Shown: positions 8,983 through 18,166, numbered from the stretch's first letter. The stretch: 64,000 nt of DNA from Cupriavidus phytohabitans (GCF_000426345.1 NZ_AUFE01000020.1:1-64000); one strand, 5' to 3'. Notes: generated from the sequence alone by a model not told the origin. Translations and numbers: made by a program.

Positions 8983-10200
8983 ATGTCCCGTTCCCCGAGC
9001 GCTGCCTCGACCGCGCGCTTTCCTGCCTGGCTCTTGATTTGCGGCTCGCTGATGGCGATCGCGCCGCTGTCGATCGACATGTACCTGCCAAGCTTTCCCG
9101 CGCTGGCAGGCGATCTTGGCGTCGATATCGGCCAGGTACAGCTGACCCTCGGCGCGTTCCTGGTCGGCCTTGCCCTGGGGCAGGCGTTCTACGGGCCGTT
9201 CAGCGACCGCTTTGGCCGCAAGCCGCCGCTGTACCTGGGACTGGCAGTCTATGTGGTTGCGGCGATCGGATGTGCACTGGCGCGCAGTGCCGAGACGCTG
9301 ATGCTGTGGCGCTTCCTGCAGGCGCTGGGCGGTTGCGCCGGCATGGTGATGGCGCGCGCCGTGATTCGCGACCGGCTCGAGGCCCATGAGTCGGCGCGCG
9401 CGTTTTCGTCTCTGATGCTGGTGATGGGGCTGGCACCGATCCTTGCGCCCGTCATCGGCGGCGCGATCCTGACTGCGGCCGGCTGGCGGGCGATTTTCTG
9501 GGTGCTGGCGGCGGCCGGCCTGGCCATCCTGCTGCTGGTGCACTGGCGCATGGAGGAGTCTCTGGACCGGCGCCGGGCGGCACCGCTGCGGCCTGGCACC
9601 GTTGCCAGGAGCTATGGCGAACTGCTGCGCGACCGGGAATTCGTCGGCTACTCGCTGTCGGCCGGTTTCGGGTCGGCGGGGATGTTCGCGTATATCTCGG
9701 GTTCTCCGTTCGTGCTGATCGAGCTGCACGGCATTGCGCCGTCGCACTATGGCTTCGTGTTCGGCGCCAATGCGCTCGGCCTGATCCTCATGTCGCAGCT
9801 CAACAGCCGGCTGGTGCACGGCCGTACGCTCGACAGTGTCCTGGGACAGGCGCTGCTGGCGGCTTGCGCCGCCGGCGTGGTGCTGGCCGTGGCGGCGCTG
9901 GCTGGACGGGCGACGCTGCCGATGCTGCTGGCGGCGTTCTTCGTCTTTATCGGTGCGCTGGGCTGCGTCACGCCCAATGCTTCCGCGCTGGCGCTGGCGC
10001 ACCAGGGGCATCGCGCCGGCACGGCTTCGGCACTGATGGGTACGCTGCAGTTTTCGCTGGGCACGCTTGGCGGCGCGGCCGTCAGCGTATGGCGCGACGG
10101 CACCGCGCTGCCGCTGGCCGTGGTGATGGCGCTATGCGGCGCTGGCGCGGTGCTGATGCGTTACTACGGCCGCTCCGGCGCTGGCCGGGCGGCTGCCTGA
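8983..10200 (+). CDS. Bcr/CflA-family multidrug resistance MFS transporter
   Basis: A 405-residue inner-membrane drug/proton antiporter of the major facilitator superfamily (DHA1, Bcr/CflA group). Twelve hydrophobic helices can be counted. The early SIDMYLPSFPAL in helix 1 and the loop 2-3 signature GPFSDRFGRKPPLYLG are characteristic of the Bcr/CflA proteins, as is RFLQALGGCAGMVMARAVIRD in helices 4-5. The start at 8983 gives the normal length for the group. It ends five bases before the convergent channel gene. The substrate cannot be read from sequence; Bcr itself exports bicyclomycin and sulfonamides. Confidence 0.88.
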   Translation: MSRSPSAASTARFPAWLLICGSLMAIAPLSIDMYLPSFPALAGDLGVDIGQVQLTLGAFLVGLALGQAFYGPFSDRFGRKPPLYLGLAVYVVAAIGCALARSAETLMLWRFLQALGGCAGMVMARAVIRDRLEAHESARAFSSLMLVMGLAPILAPVIGGAILTAAGWRAIFWVLAAAGLAILLLVHWRMEESLDRRRAAPLRPGTVARSYGELLRDREFVGYSLSAGFGSAGMFAYISGSPFVLIELHGIAPSHYGFVFGANALGLILMSQLNSRLVHGRTLDSVLGQALLAACAAGVVLAVAALAGRATLPMLLAAFFVFIGALGCVTPNASALALAHQGHRAGTASALMGTLQFSLGTLGGAAVSVWRDGTALPLAVVMALCGAGAVLMRYYGRSGAGRAAA

Positions 10201-10204
10201 CGAT

Positions 10205-11050
10205 TCAGGCGGCGGCCTGCTGCAAGGCCGCGGCCTGCTGTACCACCACCATGTGTGCCGGCATGGGTGCGGCATAGCCGGCCTGGCCGAAGCACTCGCG
10301 GATGATGCGGTTGGTGTCGAAGTAGACCTGCCAGTAATTGTCGTTGTGGCAATACGGGCGTACCGCCAGCACCGGCCCGACCAGCGTGAACTCCAGGATC
10401 TCCACGTCGACTGCGGGTTCCGGCAGCACGTTCGGGATCTGCGCGATGCGCGACTTGAGCAGCGCCACCGCATCGGCCACGTCGGTGCTGGCAGCGAGCT
10501 GCGCCTTCAGTTCCACGCGCCGGAACGGGTTGGCGGTGAAGTTCTGGATGGTGTCGCTGAAGATCTTGTTGTTGCCGATCACGGTCTGCACGTTGTCCGG
10601 CGTGTCGAGCGTGGTGGCGAACAGCCCGATCTCGCGCACCGTGCCGGTGACGCCGCCGACGGTAACGAAGTCTCCCACCTTGAACGGCCGCAGTACCACC
10701 AGGAAGGCGCCCGCCGCGAAATTCGACATCAGTCCCGACCACGCCATGCCGATGGCCACGCCGGCCGCGGCAATCAACGCGGCAAAGGTAGTGGTCTGGA
10801 TGCCGAAGTAGCCGAGGATGCCGATCACCAGCACTACGTTCAGCGTGACCGTGACGATCGACCCCACATAGCGCAGCAGCGTCGGGTCGACCTTCTGTTT
10901 GGTGAGCGCATTCTGCACCATTCGTACCACAAAATGGATCAGCCATCGGCCGATGACCCAGAACGCTAGCGCTGCCAGTATCTTGACCCCGAACTGCGTC
11001 GCATAGGCGACCACCAGGGTCTTGAGGTTGTCGAAAGTCGTGGCATCCAT
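10205..11050 (-). CDS. Small MscS-type mechanosensitive channel
   Basis: A 281-residue channel protein close in size to E. coli MscS. Three hydrophobic helices lie in the first 120 residues, with the pore-lining stretch AAAGVAIGMAWSGLMSNFAAG, followed by the beta-domain RPFKVGDFVTVGGVTGTVREI and a C-terminal alpha/beta domain. The start at 11050 has GAGAGGA eight bases upstream. This is the second MscS-family gene in the window, but it lacks the long exported N-terminus of the gene at 430. It releases solutes on osmotic downshock. Confidence 0.88.
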   Translation of the reverse strand: MDATTFDNLKTLVVAYATQFGVKILAALAFWVIGRWLIHFVVRMVQNALTKQKVDPTLLRYVGSIVTVTLNVVLVIGILGYFGIQTTTFAALIAAAGVAIGMAWSGLMSNFAAGAFLVVLRPFKVGDFVTVGGVTGTVREIGLFATTLDTPDNVQTVIGNNKIFSDTIQNFTANPFRRVELKAQLAASTDVADAVALLKSRIAQIPNVLPEPAVDVEILEFTLVGPVLAVRPYCHNDNYWQVYFDTNRIIRECFGQAGYAAPMPAHMVVVQQAAALQQAAA

Positions 11051-11168
11051 CGGCGTGTCCTCTCGGTTTGGGTGAGTGGTGCAAGCCCTGCGCGCTGACG
11101 CGGCGCAATACGTGGGCACGGCAATTATTGGAATGCCGTGCGTGGAACTGCAAGCAAATAATTGTCAA

Positions 11169-11196
11169 GACAAGCGGGCCGGCAGGCCAGCTTGTC
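11169..11196 (-). terminator. Probable terminator of the ammonium transporter gene
   Basis: GACAAGC (11169-11175) pairs with GCTTGTC (11190-11196), enclosing GGCC-GGCA-GGCC. Read on the minus strand, the hairpin is followed by TTGACAATTATTTG, an imperfect T-rich tail. Confidence 0.5.
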
Positions 11197-11223
11197 CAGG
11201 CCCCTCCGGGCGGCGCATCCGCC

Positions 11224-12426
11224 TTACCAGTTGGTTTCGCGCTCCGGCGTGGCGGAGATGCGGTGCAGCGTCAGGTCGGCGCCGTTGAATTCGCCTTCGG
11301 CATCGAGCCGGATGCCGACCAGCTTCTTGAGCGCACCGTATACCAGCGTGCCGCCCACCAGCGCCACCACGATCCCCAGCGCCGTCCCGATCAGCTGCGC
11401 GCCGAGCGACACGCCGCCCAGCCCGCCCAGGGCCCTGGCCCCGAAGATGCCAGCGGCGATGCCGCCCCAGGCGCCGCACAGCCCGTGCAGCGGCCAGACG
11501 CCCAGCACATCGTCGATGTGCCACCGGTTCTGCGCCAGCGTAAACATATAGACGAAGAGGGCGCCCGCAATGCCCCCAGTGATCAGCGCACCCAGCGGGT
11601 GCATCAGGTCCGAGCCGGCGCATACCGCCACCAGCCCCGCCAGCGGGCCGTTGTAGGCAAAGCCCGGATCATTGCGCCCGGCGGCCCAGGCCGCCAGCGT
11701 GCCGCCGGCCATCGCCATCAGCGAATTGATCGCGACCAGGCCGCTGATCTTGTCGACGGTCTGCGCGCTCATCACGTTGAAGCCGAACCAGCCTACCGCC
11801 AGGATCCACGCGCCCAGCGCGAGGAACGGGATATTGGAGGGCGGATGGGCGCTGATGCGCCCGTCCTTCTGGTAGCGCCCGCGCCGCGCGCCGAGCAGCA
11901 GCACCGCCGGCAGCGCGATCCAGCCGCCCAGCGCATGCACCACCACTGAGCCGGCAAAGTCATGGAAGGGCGCACCGGCAACCTGCGTGATCCAGTCCTG
12001 GACCCCATAACGCTGGTTCCACGCAATCCCTTCGAAGAACGGATAGACAAAACCGACCAGCACGAATGTCGCCACCAGTTGCGGATTGAAGCGCGAACGT
12101 TCGGCAATACCGCCCGAGATAATCGCCGGAATGGCGGCGGCAAAAGTCGCCAGGAAAAAGAACTTGACCAGGTCGTACCCGCTTTTGTGGGCCAGCGTTT
12201 CTGCCCCGGACATGAATTGCACGCCGTAGGCAATGGTGTAACCGATAAAGAAATAGGCAATCGTGGAAACTGCGAAATCCACCAGAATCTTTACCAGTGC
12301 ATTGACCTGGTTTTTCTTGCGCACCGTGCCCAGCTCGAGGAAAGCAAAGCCGGCGTGCATGGCCAGCACCATGATGGCGCCAAGCAGGATAAACATGGCG
12401 TCGGTGCCGGTCTTCCAGTTGTCCAT
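11224..12426 (-). CDS. amtB: Ammonium transporter, Amt family
   Basis: A 400-residue Amt/Mep/Rh channel that brings ammonium into the cell. About eleven membrane helices are visible, and the family signatures are present: DFAGSVVVHALGGWIALPA, containing the first pore histidine, and HPLGALITGG and PLHGLCGAWGGIAAG near the second. It lacks the long cleaved signal of E. coli AmtB. The ATG at 12426 follows AGGTCAC. No glnK lies next to it. A sigma-54-type promoter 34-50 bases upstream suggests control by nitrogen status. Confidence 0.93.
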   Translation of the reverse strand: MDNWKTGTDAMFILLGAIMVLAMHAGFAFLELGTVRKKNQVNALVKILVDFAVSTIAYFFIGYTIAYGVQFMSGAETLAHKSGYDLVKFFFLATFAAAIPAIISGGIAERSRFNPQLVATFVLVGFVYPFFEGIAWNQRYGVQDWITQVAGAPFHDFAGSVVVHALGGWIALPAVLLLGARRGRYQKDGRISAHPPSNIPFLALGAWILAVGWFGFNVMSAQTVDKISGLVAINSLMAMAGGTLAAWAAGRNDPGFAYNGPLAGLVAVCAGSDLMHPLGALITGGIAGALFVYMFTLAQNRWHIDDVLGVWPLHGLCGAWGGIAAGIFGARALGGLGGVSLGAQLIGTALGIVVALVGGTLVYGALKKLVGIRLDAEGEFNGADLTLHRISATPERETNW

Positions 12427-12459
12427 AGTGACCTCATGCTCAAAATGGGCGCATGTGAA

Positions 12460-12476
12460 TGCAAAAAGCATTCCAG
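12460..12476 (-). promoter_or_regulatory. Sigma-54-type promoter of the ammonium transporter
   Basis: Read on the minus strand, CTGGAATGCTTTTTGCA matches the -24/-12 consensus (TGG...N...TTGCA) with GG and GC ten bases apart and the whole -12 element intact; the -24 element has two changes (TGGAAT for TGGCAC). It predicts transcription starting about 23 bases before the ATG. Confidence 0.6.
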
Positions 12477-12919
12477 TTTCGGCTACATCCTGGTGCCGGC
12501 TGCACCGGAGTGGGCAAAATCCGCACCGGAATGCCGCGCGCAGGGAACCGGGCACGCAGGACGCCGGGAGGCAGGCGCCACTGGTTGTGCCGGAAATGCG
12601 CCAGAATGGCGCGTCGCCGGCATGCCAGGATGACCCGTTATGGTGCGGCGCCCCAATTCCGGGCATTTGTCCCGTCCGGTCCATGCCGGCGACGCCTTGC
12701 GGCACAACGCCGCAGCCAGGCAAATCCGGTTCGTGACAAGCGCCAAAAGAGCGGGAAATTGCCCGCTAACCGGCCTCAAGCAAGGATTTGCGGGTTTTTT
12801 CGTTGCATTGGTGCCACTGGGGATTGCTCAACGCACAAGGGGCAGATTAGACTGCGCCGATCGATGTTTTGCCGCCAGGCAGGCACATCGGTGACGACGA
12901 CCAACAAGGGAAATCAGCC
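12477..12919. other. Long intergenic region between amt and HU, with alternative hairpins ending in a T-run
   Basis: No gene was found in about 440 bases. GCGGG (12751-12755), CCCGC (12762-12766) and GCGGG (12790-12794, followed by TTTTTT) are mutually exclusive pairing partners on the plus strand, as in an attenuator. GGTGC...GCACC (12492-12506) is a short inverted repeat upstream of the sigma-54 promoter. The HU promoter should lie between 12800 and 12900, but no clear -35/-10 pair stands out. Confidence 0.35.
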
Positions 12920-13201
12920 ATGAATAAAGGTGAACTGGTATCGGCCATCGCCACGGAAGCAGAACTGAGCAACGCCGCCGCCGAGCGCGCGCTCAACGCG
13001 GCGCTGGACAGTATCAAGAAGGCAGTGGCAAAGGGTGATTCGGTCACGCTGGTAGGTTTTGGCAGCTTCAGCGCCGGCAAGCGCGCAGCCCGCACCGGAC
13101 GCAATCCGCGCACCGGCGAAACCATCAAGATCCCGGCCGCCAAGACGGTCAAGTTTTCCGCCGGACAGGGTTTCAAGGACGCGGTGAACAAGAAGAAGTA
13201 A
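12920..13201 (+). CDS. HU-family DNA-binding protein
   Basis: A 93-residue nucleoid protein that binds and bends DNA as a dimer. It has the standard HU start [17 protein letters not shown], the helix-turn-helix-like dimer core, the strand [22 protein letters not shown] carrying the conserved proline arm (RNPRTG), and a lysine-rich end. Length is normal for HU. AAGGGAAA precedes the ATG. A strong terminator follows at 13227-13249, so it is monocistronic. A second, tailed HU-like gene lies at 22484. Confidence 0.93.
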   Translation: MNKGELVSAIATEAELSNAAAERALNAALDSIKKAVAKGDSVTLVGFGSFSAGKRAARTGRNPRTGETIKIPAAKTVKFSAGQGFKDAVNKKK

Positions 13202-13226
13202 GCAGTTTGCGTCCACAGCGTGAAAG

Positions 13227-13249
13227 GCGGCCAGGCAGGCCGCTTTTTT
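13227..13249 (+). terminator. Rho-independent terminator of the HU gene
   Basis: GCGGCC (13227-13232) and GGCCGC (13238-13243) form a perfect stem around AGGCA, followed by six T. Confidence 0.88.
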
Positions 13250-13369
13250 GTTTGGGTGCCGTGCCGCGATGACCGGCAACGGCGGGGCCGATCCGGGTTA
13301 AACTGCCGGCGCCCGGATGCCGACCAGCCGGCCCGGGCGACCGCCCCCGCAATCCAGACCCTCCGCATC

Positions 13370-13855
13370 ATGAACGACCAGTCCCACCAGCTTTCCATGA
13401 CCGTGCTGATGACGCCGGACATGGCCAATTTCTCCGGCAACGTCCACGGCGGCACCATCCTGAAGTATCTGGACATGGTCGCCTATGCCTGCGCCAGCCG
13501 CTACGCCGGACGCTACGTGGTGACGCTGTCGGTGGACCAGGTGGTGTTCCGCCAGCCGATCCACGTGGGCGAGCTGGTAACCTTCCTGGCCTCGGTCAAC
13601 TTTACCGGGCGCAGCTCGATGGAGATCGGCATCAAGGTCGTGACCGAGAATATCCGCAGCAAGCTGGTGCGCCATACCAATAGCTGCTACTTCACCATGG
13701 TGGCGGTCGATGACAACGGCGCCCCGGCCGAGGTGCCGCCGCTCGAGCCGCGCGACGAGGTCGAGCGCCAGCGCTTCGCCGCCGCCCAGCAGCGCCGTGC
13801 ACTGCGCCAGGAAATGGAAAAGCGCCACGGCGACATCAAGTCGTCGGTGACCTGA
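13370..13855 (+). CDS. Acyl-CoA thioesterase, hotdog fold (YciA/BACH type)
   Basis: A 161-residue single-hotdog thioesterase that cleaves acyl-CoA to free acid and CoA in the cytoplasm. The N-terminal part NFSGNVHGGTILKYLDMVAYACASR is the family signature, including the catalytic-helix residues HGG...D, and is followed by the strand YVVTLSVDQVVFRQPIHVGE. The charged tail (REMEKRHGD-like) is typical of the group. The start is chosen at MNDQSHQLSM, since earlier in-frame codons lie in non-conserved, arginine-rich sequence. The next gene starts 16 bases downstream, so creA is probably co-transcribed. Confidence 0.88.
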   Translation: MNDQSHQLSMTVLMTPDMANFSGNVHGGTILKYLDMVAYACASRYAGRYVVTLSVDQVVFRQPIHVGELVTFLASVNFTGRSSMEIGIKVVTENIRSKLVRHTNSCYFTMVAVDDNGAPAEVPPLEPRDEVERQRFAAAQQRRALRQEMEKRHGDIKSSVT

Positions 13856-13871
13856 CACGTTGCCTACCGCC

Positions 13872-14348
13872 ATGATGAAGCGATCCTGCACGATCCTGGT
13901 CCTGGCCGCCTGCGCGGCGGCCACGGGCGGCGCGCATGCCGAAGAGATCGGCAGCGTCAGCACCAATTTCCGCGTGACCGGCTCCGACAAGGTCGTGATC
14001 GAAGCCTATGACGACCCGCAGGTCGACGGCATTACCTGCTACGTGTCGCGGGCCCGCACCGGCGGCATCAAGGGCCAGCTGGGCATGGCGGAAGACCCGC
14101 CGGAAGCCTCGATCGCGTGCCGGCAGGTGGGAACCATTGCCTTCAAGGGGCCGCTGAAGCAGCAGGACCATGTCTTTTCCGAGCGCATGTCGGTGCTCTT
14201 CAAGACCCTGCATGTGGTGCGCGCGGTCGATCGCAAGCGCAATACGCTGGTCTACCTGACCTATTCGGACCGCATCGTCAGCGGCAGCCCGCAGAACAGC
14301 GTGACCGCCGTGCCGGTGCCGGCCGGCACGGCGATTCCCGTCAAGTAA
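13872..14348 (+). CDS. creA: CreA-family periplasmic protein
   Basis: A 158-residue protein with a signal peptide (cut after AHA, about residue 23). It has the CreA family core: EEIGSVSTNFRVTGSDKVVIEAYDDP, VDGITCYVSRARTGGIKG and LAEDPPEASIACRQVG-like residues, ending with YLTYSDRIVSGSPQNSVTAVPV. Two cysteines probably form a disulfide. The role of CreA is unknown. In E. coli it neighbours creBCD, but here it follows a thioesterase. A GCGCTGGCG...CGCCAGCGC inverted repeat (14349-14378) lies between it and the convergent gene. Confidence 0.88.
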   Translation: MMKRSCTILVLAACAAATGGAHAEEIGSVSTNFRVTGSDKVVIEAYDDPQVDGITCYVSRARTGGIKGQLGMAEDPPEASIACRQVGTIAFKGPLKQQDHVFSERMSVLFKTLHVVRAVDRKRNTLVYLTYSDRIVSGSPQNSVTAVPVPAGTAIPVK

Positions 14349-14363
14349 GCGCTGGCGGCCCGA

Positions 14364-15215
14364 TCACGGCGCCAGCGCCGCGGCTTCGGCCTGGCAATCA
14401 CCCGGCGCTCGGGCGCCGGCGACGCGTGCGGCGGCCACTTCGCGGCGCGCCTGCTCAAGGTCTGCGCGGAAGGTCGGGTCGGCATGCAGGCGCGCCACGG
14501 TCGCGGCGGCCATCATGCGGCCTTCGTTGACGTCGCTCTGCCAGTGCACGTTGCACACCACCCGGCTCTGGCCGAAGGTGCGCCCGCGCGCCAGGATGGC
14601 GTCCGCGCGGGCGGGTTCCACCTCGGCCAGGATCAGCGCCCAGGCCCAGCCGATGGCGCTGTGGCCCGACGGGTAGGACCCGTCTTTCTCCAGCTTGGGG
14701 GCTTCGTCTGGCGTGCACATCGCGGTCTTGTTGGCGACGAATGGCCGCGTGCGCTTGTAGCGGTCCTTGGCGCCATAGGTGGACAGGCCGGCATCGACCA
14801 GGCTGCGGCGCAGCAAAATATTCAGGTAGGGCGTGTCCCTGGCGCTGACCGGCACCCCCAGCGCACATGAAAACGCGCTGGCCGCCTGCGGGAACGTGAG
14901 TACGGCGTCGGTGGCGGCAACCTGCCAGCGAGGCGAGCCGCGCAGCGTGCCGGCCTGGCGCGCGGCATCGTCATCCAGCGCCTGCGCGGGCGAGCCCTGT
15001 GCCGGTGGGGCGGGCAACAGCTTCAGGCTGTCCGGGCGCGCATCGGCCGGCAGGTAGCCGGCCGGCACGCCCGGGCGGAATTCCGGCACCGCGGACAGGT
15101 TGGTGCCGCCGGCCGCGCAGCCGGCCAGCAGCGCGGCTGCCGCGGCTGCTGCGACAGCGGCGCCAAGGCGCAAGGGATTGGACAGGGTTCGATTCCGCTT
15201 TGCTAGGTCCGTCAA
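14364..15215 (-). CDS. Class A acid phosphatase-like PAP2 lipoprotein
   Basis: A 283-residue exported protein with a lipobox (LLAGC, cysteine about residue 27), so it is probably anchored to a membrane on the periplasmic side. The PAP2 phosphatase motifs are present in order: KRTRPF, GSYPSGHSAIGWAWA and SRVVCNVHWQSDVNEGR, as in the PhoN class A nonspecific acid phosphatases that remove phosphate from organic phosphoesters. The start is a TTG at 15215 with AAGGA eight bases upstream; no ATG gives a complete signal sequence. It follows the acyl-CoA synthetase gene by 37 bases on the same strand. Confidence 0.85.
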   Translation of the reverse strand: MTDLAKRNRTLSNPLRLGAAVAAAAAAALLAGCAAGGTNLSAVPEFRPGVPAGYLPADARPDSLKLLPAPPAQGSPAQALDDDAARQAGTLRGSPRWQVAATDAVLTFPQAASAFSCALGVPVSARDTPYLNILLRRSLVDAGLSTYGAKDRYKRTRPFVANKTAMCTPDEAPKLEKDGSYPSGHSAIGWAWALILAEVEPARADAILARGRTFGQSRVVCNVHWQSDVNEGRMMAAATVARLHADPTFRADLEQARREVAAARVAGARAPGDCQAEAAALAP

Positions 15216-15252
15216 TTCTTGTTCCTTGTTGAGATGGTTTGCCGCCGGCTGG

Positions 15253-17001
15253 TCAGGCTGCCGGGTCGAACAGCTTGCGCAGGTTCGACTTGAGGATCTT
15301 GCCATTGGCATTGCGCGGCAGCATCTCCTGGTACAGCAGGATGCGCACCGGCACCTTGAACGCCGCCAGCCGCTCGCGCACGAAATCCTGCAGTTCGGCC
15401 TCGGTTGCCTGCATGCCTGGCTTCAGGCTGACCACGGCGGTCGGTTCCTCGCCCAGCGTCTTGTGCGCGATGCCGACCACCGCCGCGTCCATCACCGCCG
15501 GATGTTCGTACAGCGTGCTTTCCACCTCGATGCAGTAGATGTTCTCGCCGCCGCGGATCAGCATGTCCTTCATGCGGTCAACGATATAGACATAGCCTTC
15601 CTCGTCCAGCCGCGCGATGTCGCCGGTGCGCAGCCAGCCGTCGACAAAGGTCTGCGCCGTGGCTTCGGGCTTGTTCCAGTAGCCGCGCACGACGTTGGCG
15701 CCGCGTACCAGCAGTTCGCCGGTCTCGCCCGGCGGCAGCGCCTGGCCCCGTCCGTCGACCACTTTCATTTCGCCGACCGGCAGCGCCGGACCGCTGCTGT
15801 CGGGGCGCAGCACGTATTCCTCGGCGCTGTGGCTGGTGAAGGTCGACGAGGTCTCCGTCATGCCCCACCCGATGCCGGGTGCCGCCATCGGGAACACGTC
15901 GACGATGCGCCGCACCAGTTCGGGCGATGCCGGCGCGCCGCCGTAGTTGACGTTCTCCAGCGAAGACAGGTCGAAGCGCGCGCGCTCCGGATGTTCCAGG
16001 ATCTGCCAGGCGATGGTGGGCACGCCGCCGGCGGCGGTGCAGCGCTCGCGCTCGATCAGCTCCATGCCGCGCAGCGTGTCCCAGCGGTGCATCAGCACGA
16101 TCTTGCCGCCGCTGGCGAGCGCGCCGTTGAGCACCGCCATGCAGCCCGTGACATGGAAGAACGGCACCGCCAGCAGCATGGCCTTCTGCGGGGCGGCGGG
16201 ATCCGGCGCCGGAATCGGCTCGCCGCGGCGTAGCAGGTTGCGCAGCGGGCTGAAGCTGCCCGCGGCAGCGACCGTGGCGGAGTTGCGATGCGTGCCCAAG
16301 GCCCCCTTGGGTTTGCCGGTGGTGCCTGAGGTATAGAAGATGGTGGCATCGTCCTCCGGATCGATCTCGACCTGCGGCGGCGATTGTTGCGGCAGCGCGG
16401 CCCAGTCGACGCTTTTGCCAATCAAGTTTTCCAGTGCGGCGACGCGAGGATCGCCGGTCGCAGCGCCGGCGCGCGAGACGTATACGCGTTCCAGCGCAGG
16501 ACAGCCGGGCAGATGCTCGAGGATGCGGTCGAGCCGCTCGGCATCGACGATGGCCACGCGGCTGCCGGAATCGGCCAGGCCATATTCCAGCTCGGCGCCG
16601 GTCCACCACGCGTTCAGCGGCGTCACGATCGCGCCAGCGAGCAGCGCGCCGTAGAACGCCACCGGCCACTCCGGCAGGTTGCGCATCGCCAGCGCCACGC
16701 GGTCGCCCTTGCGCACGCCATCGCGCACCAGCGCGTGCGCCAGCGTGATGGCGGCGCGGCGGAAGGCATCGTAGGAAACGCGCTCGTCCTCGTAGACCAC
16801 GAAGGTGCGGTCGCCGAAGGCACTGGTCGCGTGGAACAGGTCGCACAGCGTGGCGGGTGCGTGCTTCCAGACTGTGGTAGGGATGCCGCGGATCTCGCGT
16901 GTCTCGGTCTCGAACGGAGAGCCGGACGCGGTCAGCCGGGCATGGGCCTCGGCCAGGGACATGACCGGCCAGCTGCCGGCCACTTGCGGATTGCTTGACA
17001 T
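15253..17001 (-). CDS. Acyl-CoA synthetase (AMP-forming), fatty-acid or aromatic-acid CoA ligase
   Basis: A 582-residue adenylate-forming enzyme that activates a carboxylic acid with ATP to an acyl-AMP and transfers it to CoA. The phosphate-binding motif YTSGTTGKPKG lies near residue 223, the A5 motif GWGMTETSS near 378, A7/A8 (LRTGDIARLDEEGYVYIVDR) near 450, and the catalytic lysine NGKILK near 565. Length is normal. It lies 133 bases downstream of the SDR gene on the same strand, and the pair may act in one degradation pathway. The acid used cannot be told from sequence. Confidence 0.85.
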   Translation of the reverse strand: MSSNPQVAGSWPVMSLAEAHARLTASGSPFETETREIRGIPTTVWKHAPATLCDLFHATSAFGDRTFVVYEDERVSYDAFRRAAITLAHALVRDGVRKGDRVALAMRNLPEWPVAFYGALLAGAIVTPLNAWWTGAELEYGLADSGSRVAIVDAERLDRILEHLPGCPALERVYVSRAGAATGDPRVAALENLIGKSVDWAALPQQSPPQVEIDPEDDATIFYTSGTTGKPKGALGTHRNSATVAAAGSFSPLRNLLRRGEPIPAPDPAAPQKAMLLAVPFFHVTGCMAVLNGALASGGKIVLMHRWDTLRGMELIERERCTAAGGVPTIAWQILEHPERARFDLSSLENVNYGGAPASPELVRRIVDVFPMAAPGIGWGMTETSSTFTSHSAEEYVLRPDSSGPALPVGEMKVVDGRGQALPPGETGELLVRGANVVRGYWNKPEATAQTFVDGWLRTGDIARLDEEGYVYIVDRMKDMLIRGGENIYCIEVESTLYEHPAVMDAAVVGIAHKTLGEEPTAVVSLKPGMQATEAELQDFVRERLAAFKVPVRILLYQEMLPRNANGKILKSNLRKLFDPAA

Positions 17002-17134
17002 GACTGCCTCCCGTGACTGCGCTGCAGGTTGAGGGCAATGCAAAGAAAGCGGCGTGCGCCGGACAGGCCGGCGCACGCGCAACGCTTGCGTCAGAAGCTC
17101 AGGTACAACTCAGAATGCGGCTCAGAGGCGTGGC

Positions 17135-17899
17135 TCAGATCGTCACGCCGCCGTCGACCACCAGCGCCTGGCCGGTCATGAAGCTGCTCGCGGCGGAGGC
17201 CAGGAATACGGCCGCGCCGGCGATCTCGACGGGCTCGCCGATACGGCGCAGCGGGGCGCCCTGCGTGGACTGCTTGTAGCGCTCGGGGTCTTCCCACAGC
17301 GCGCGCGCGAAGTCGGTCTTGATCAGGCCCGGCGCGATGCAGTTGACGCGCACATTGTGCGGCCCGAATTCCACGGCGAGGTTGCGCGCCAGCTGGAAAT
17401 CCGCGGCCTTGGAGATGTTGTACACACCGATGGTCGGCGAGCCGCGCAAGCCGCCGATCGACGACACGATGATGATCGAGCCGTCCTTGCGGTCGATCAT
17501 CTGCGGCGCCACCATCTGAATCAGCCAATGGTTGGAAATGACGTTGTTGTCCAGTACCTTGCGGAACTGGTCGTCCGAGACACCGCCCATCGGCCCGTAG
17601 TACGGGTTGGACGCGGCATTGCAGACCAGCACGTCGATCCTGCCGAAGGTGCGATTGGTTTCGTCGACCAGCCGCTGCAGGTCTTCCTTCGACGAGATAT
17701 TGGCGGGCACCGAGATGGCGGTGCCGGCGCCATGGCGCGCATTGATGGCGTCAACCACTTCCTGGCAGGCCTCTGCCTTGCGCGAGGAAATCACTACCTT
17801 GGCGCCCTGGACGGCCATCTGCTCGGCAATGGCGCGGCCGATGCCGCGCGAGGAGCCGGTGACGATGGCAACCTTGCCCGTCAGATCGAACAATGACAT
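17135..17899 (-). CDS. Short-chain dehydrogenase/reductase (SDR)
   Basis: A 254-residue classical SDR oxidoreductase. The NAD(P)-binding motif TGSSRGIGRAIAE lies at residues 14-26, NAAS at about 94, the catalytic serine in IIIVSSIGG and the YNISK tyrosine/lysine pair at about 160, and the closing MTGQALVVDGGVTI is standard. It probably interconverts a hydroxy- and keto-acyl compound. Placement ahead of an acyl-CoA synthetase suggests a role in fatty- or aromatic-acid breakdown, but this is inference. Confidence 0.88.
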   Translation of the reverse strand: MSLFDLTGKVAIVTGSSRGIGRAIAEQMAVQGAKVVISSRKAEACQEVVDAINARHGAGTAISVPANISSKEDLQRLVDETNRTFGRIDVLVCNAASNPYYGPMGGVSDDQFRKVLDNNVISNHWLIQMVAPQMIDRKDGSIIIVSSIGGLRGSPTIGVYNISKAADFQLARNLAVEFGPHNVRVNCIAPGLIKTDFARALWEDPERYKQSTQGAPLRRIGEPVEIAGAAVFLASAASSFMTGQALVVDGGVTI

Positions 17900-18166
17900 G
17901 GAGTCTCCTGTATAGCTGCGCCGGCGTCAGCGACCGGCTTCATGCAGGCGGCGGGGCTGCCGCGCTGTGGTCCTGGCGATGCGGCGCAAACGCAGCATCG
18001 ACGGGACATTATGGTGGTGCCGCGGCGGCCGAGTCCACAGCGCCGCGGTGCGGATGGCCGCCATATCAGCATTCTTTCTGCGGGCAATGCGCGGCGTGCA
18101 TGGAGGGCTGCAGCAGCGGGGCAGGCTTCACGCGAAGGTGGCGCACAAGCCGCGCACTGAATGCGC

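Noticed and set aside
12803-12817. TTGCATTGGTGCCACTG considered as a second sigma-54 site for the ammonium transporter
   Set aside because: On the minus strand the GG and GC elements do not have the 10-base spacing.
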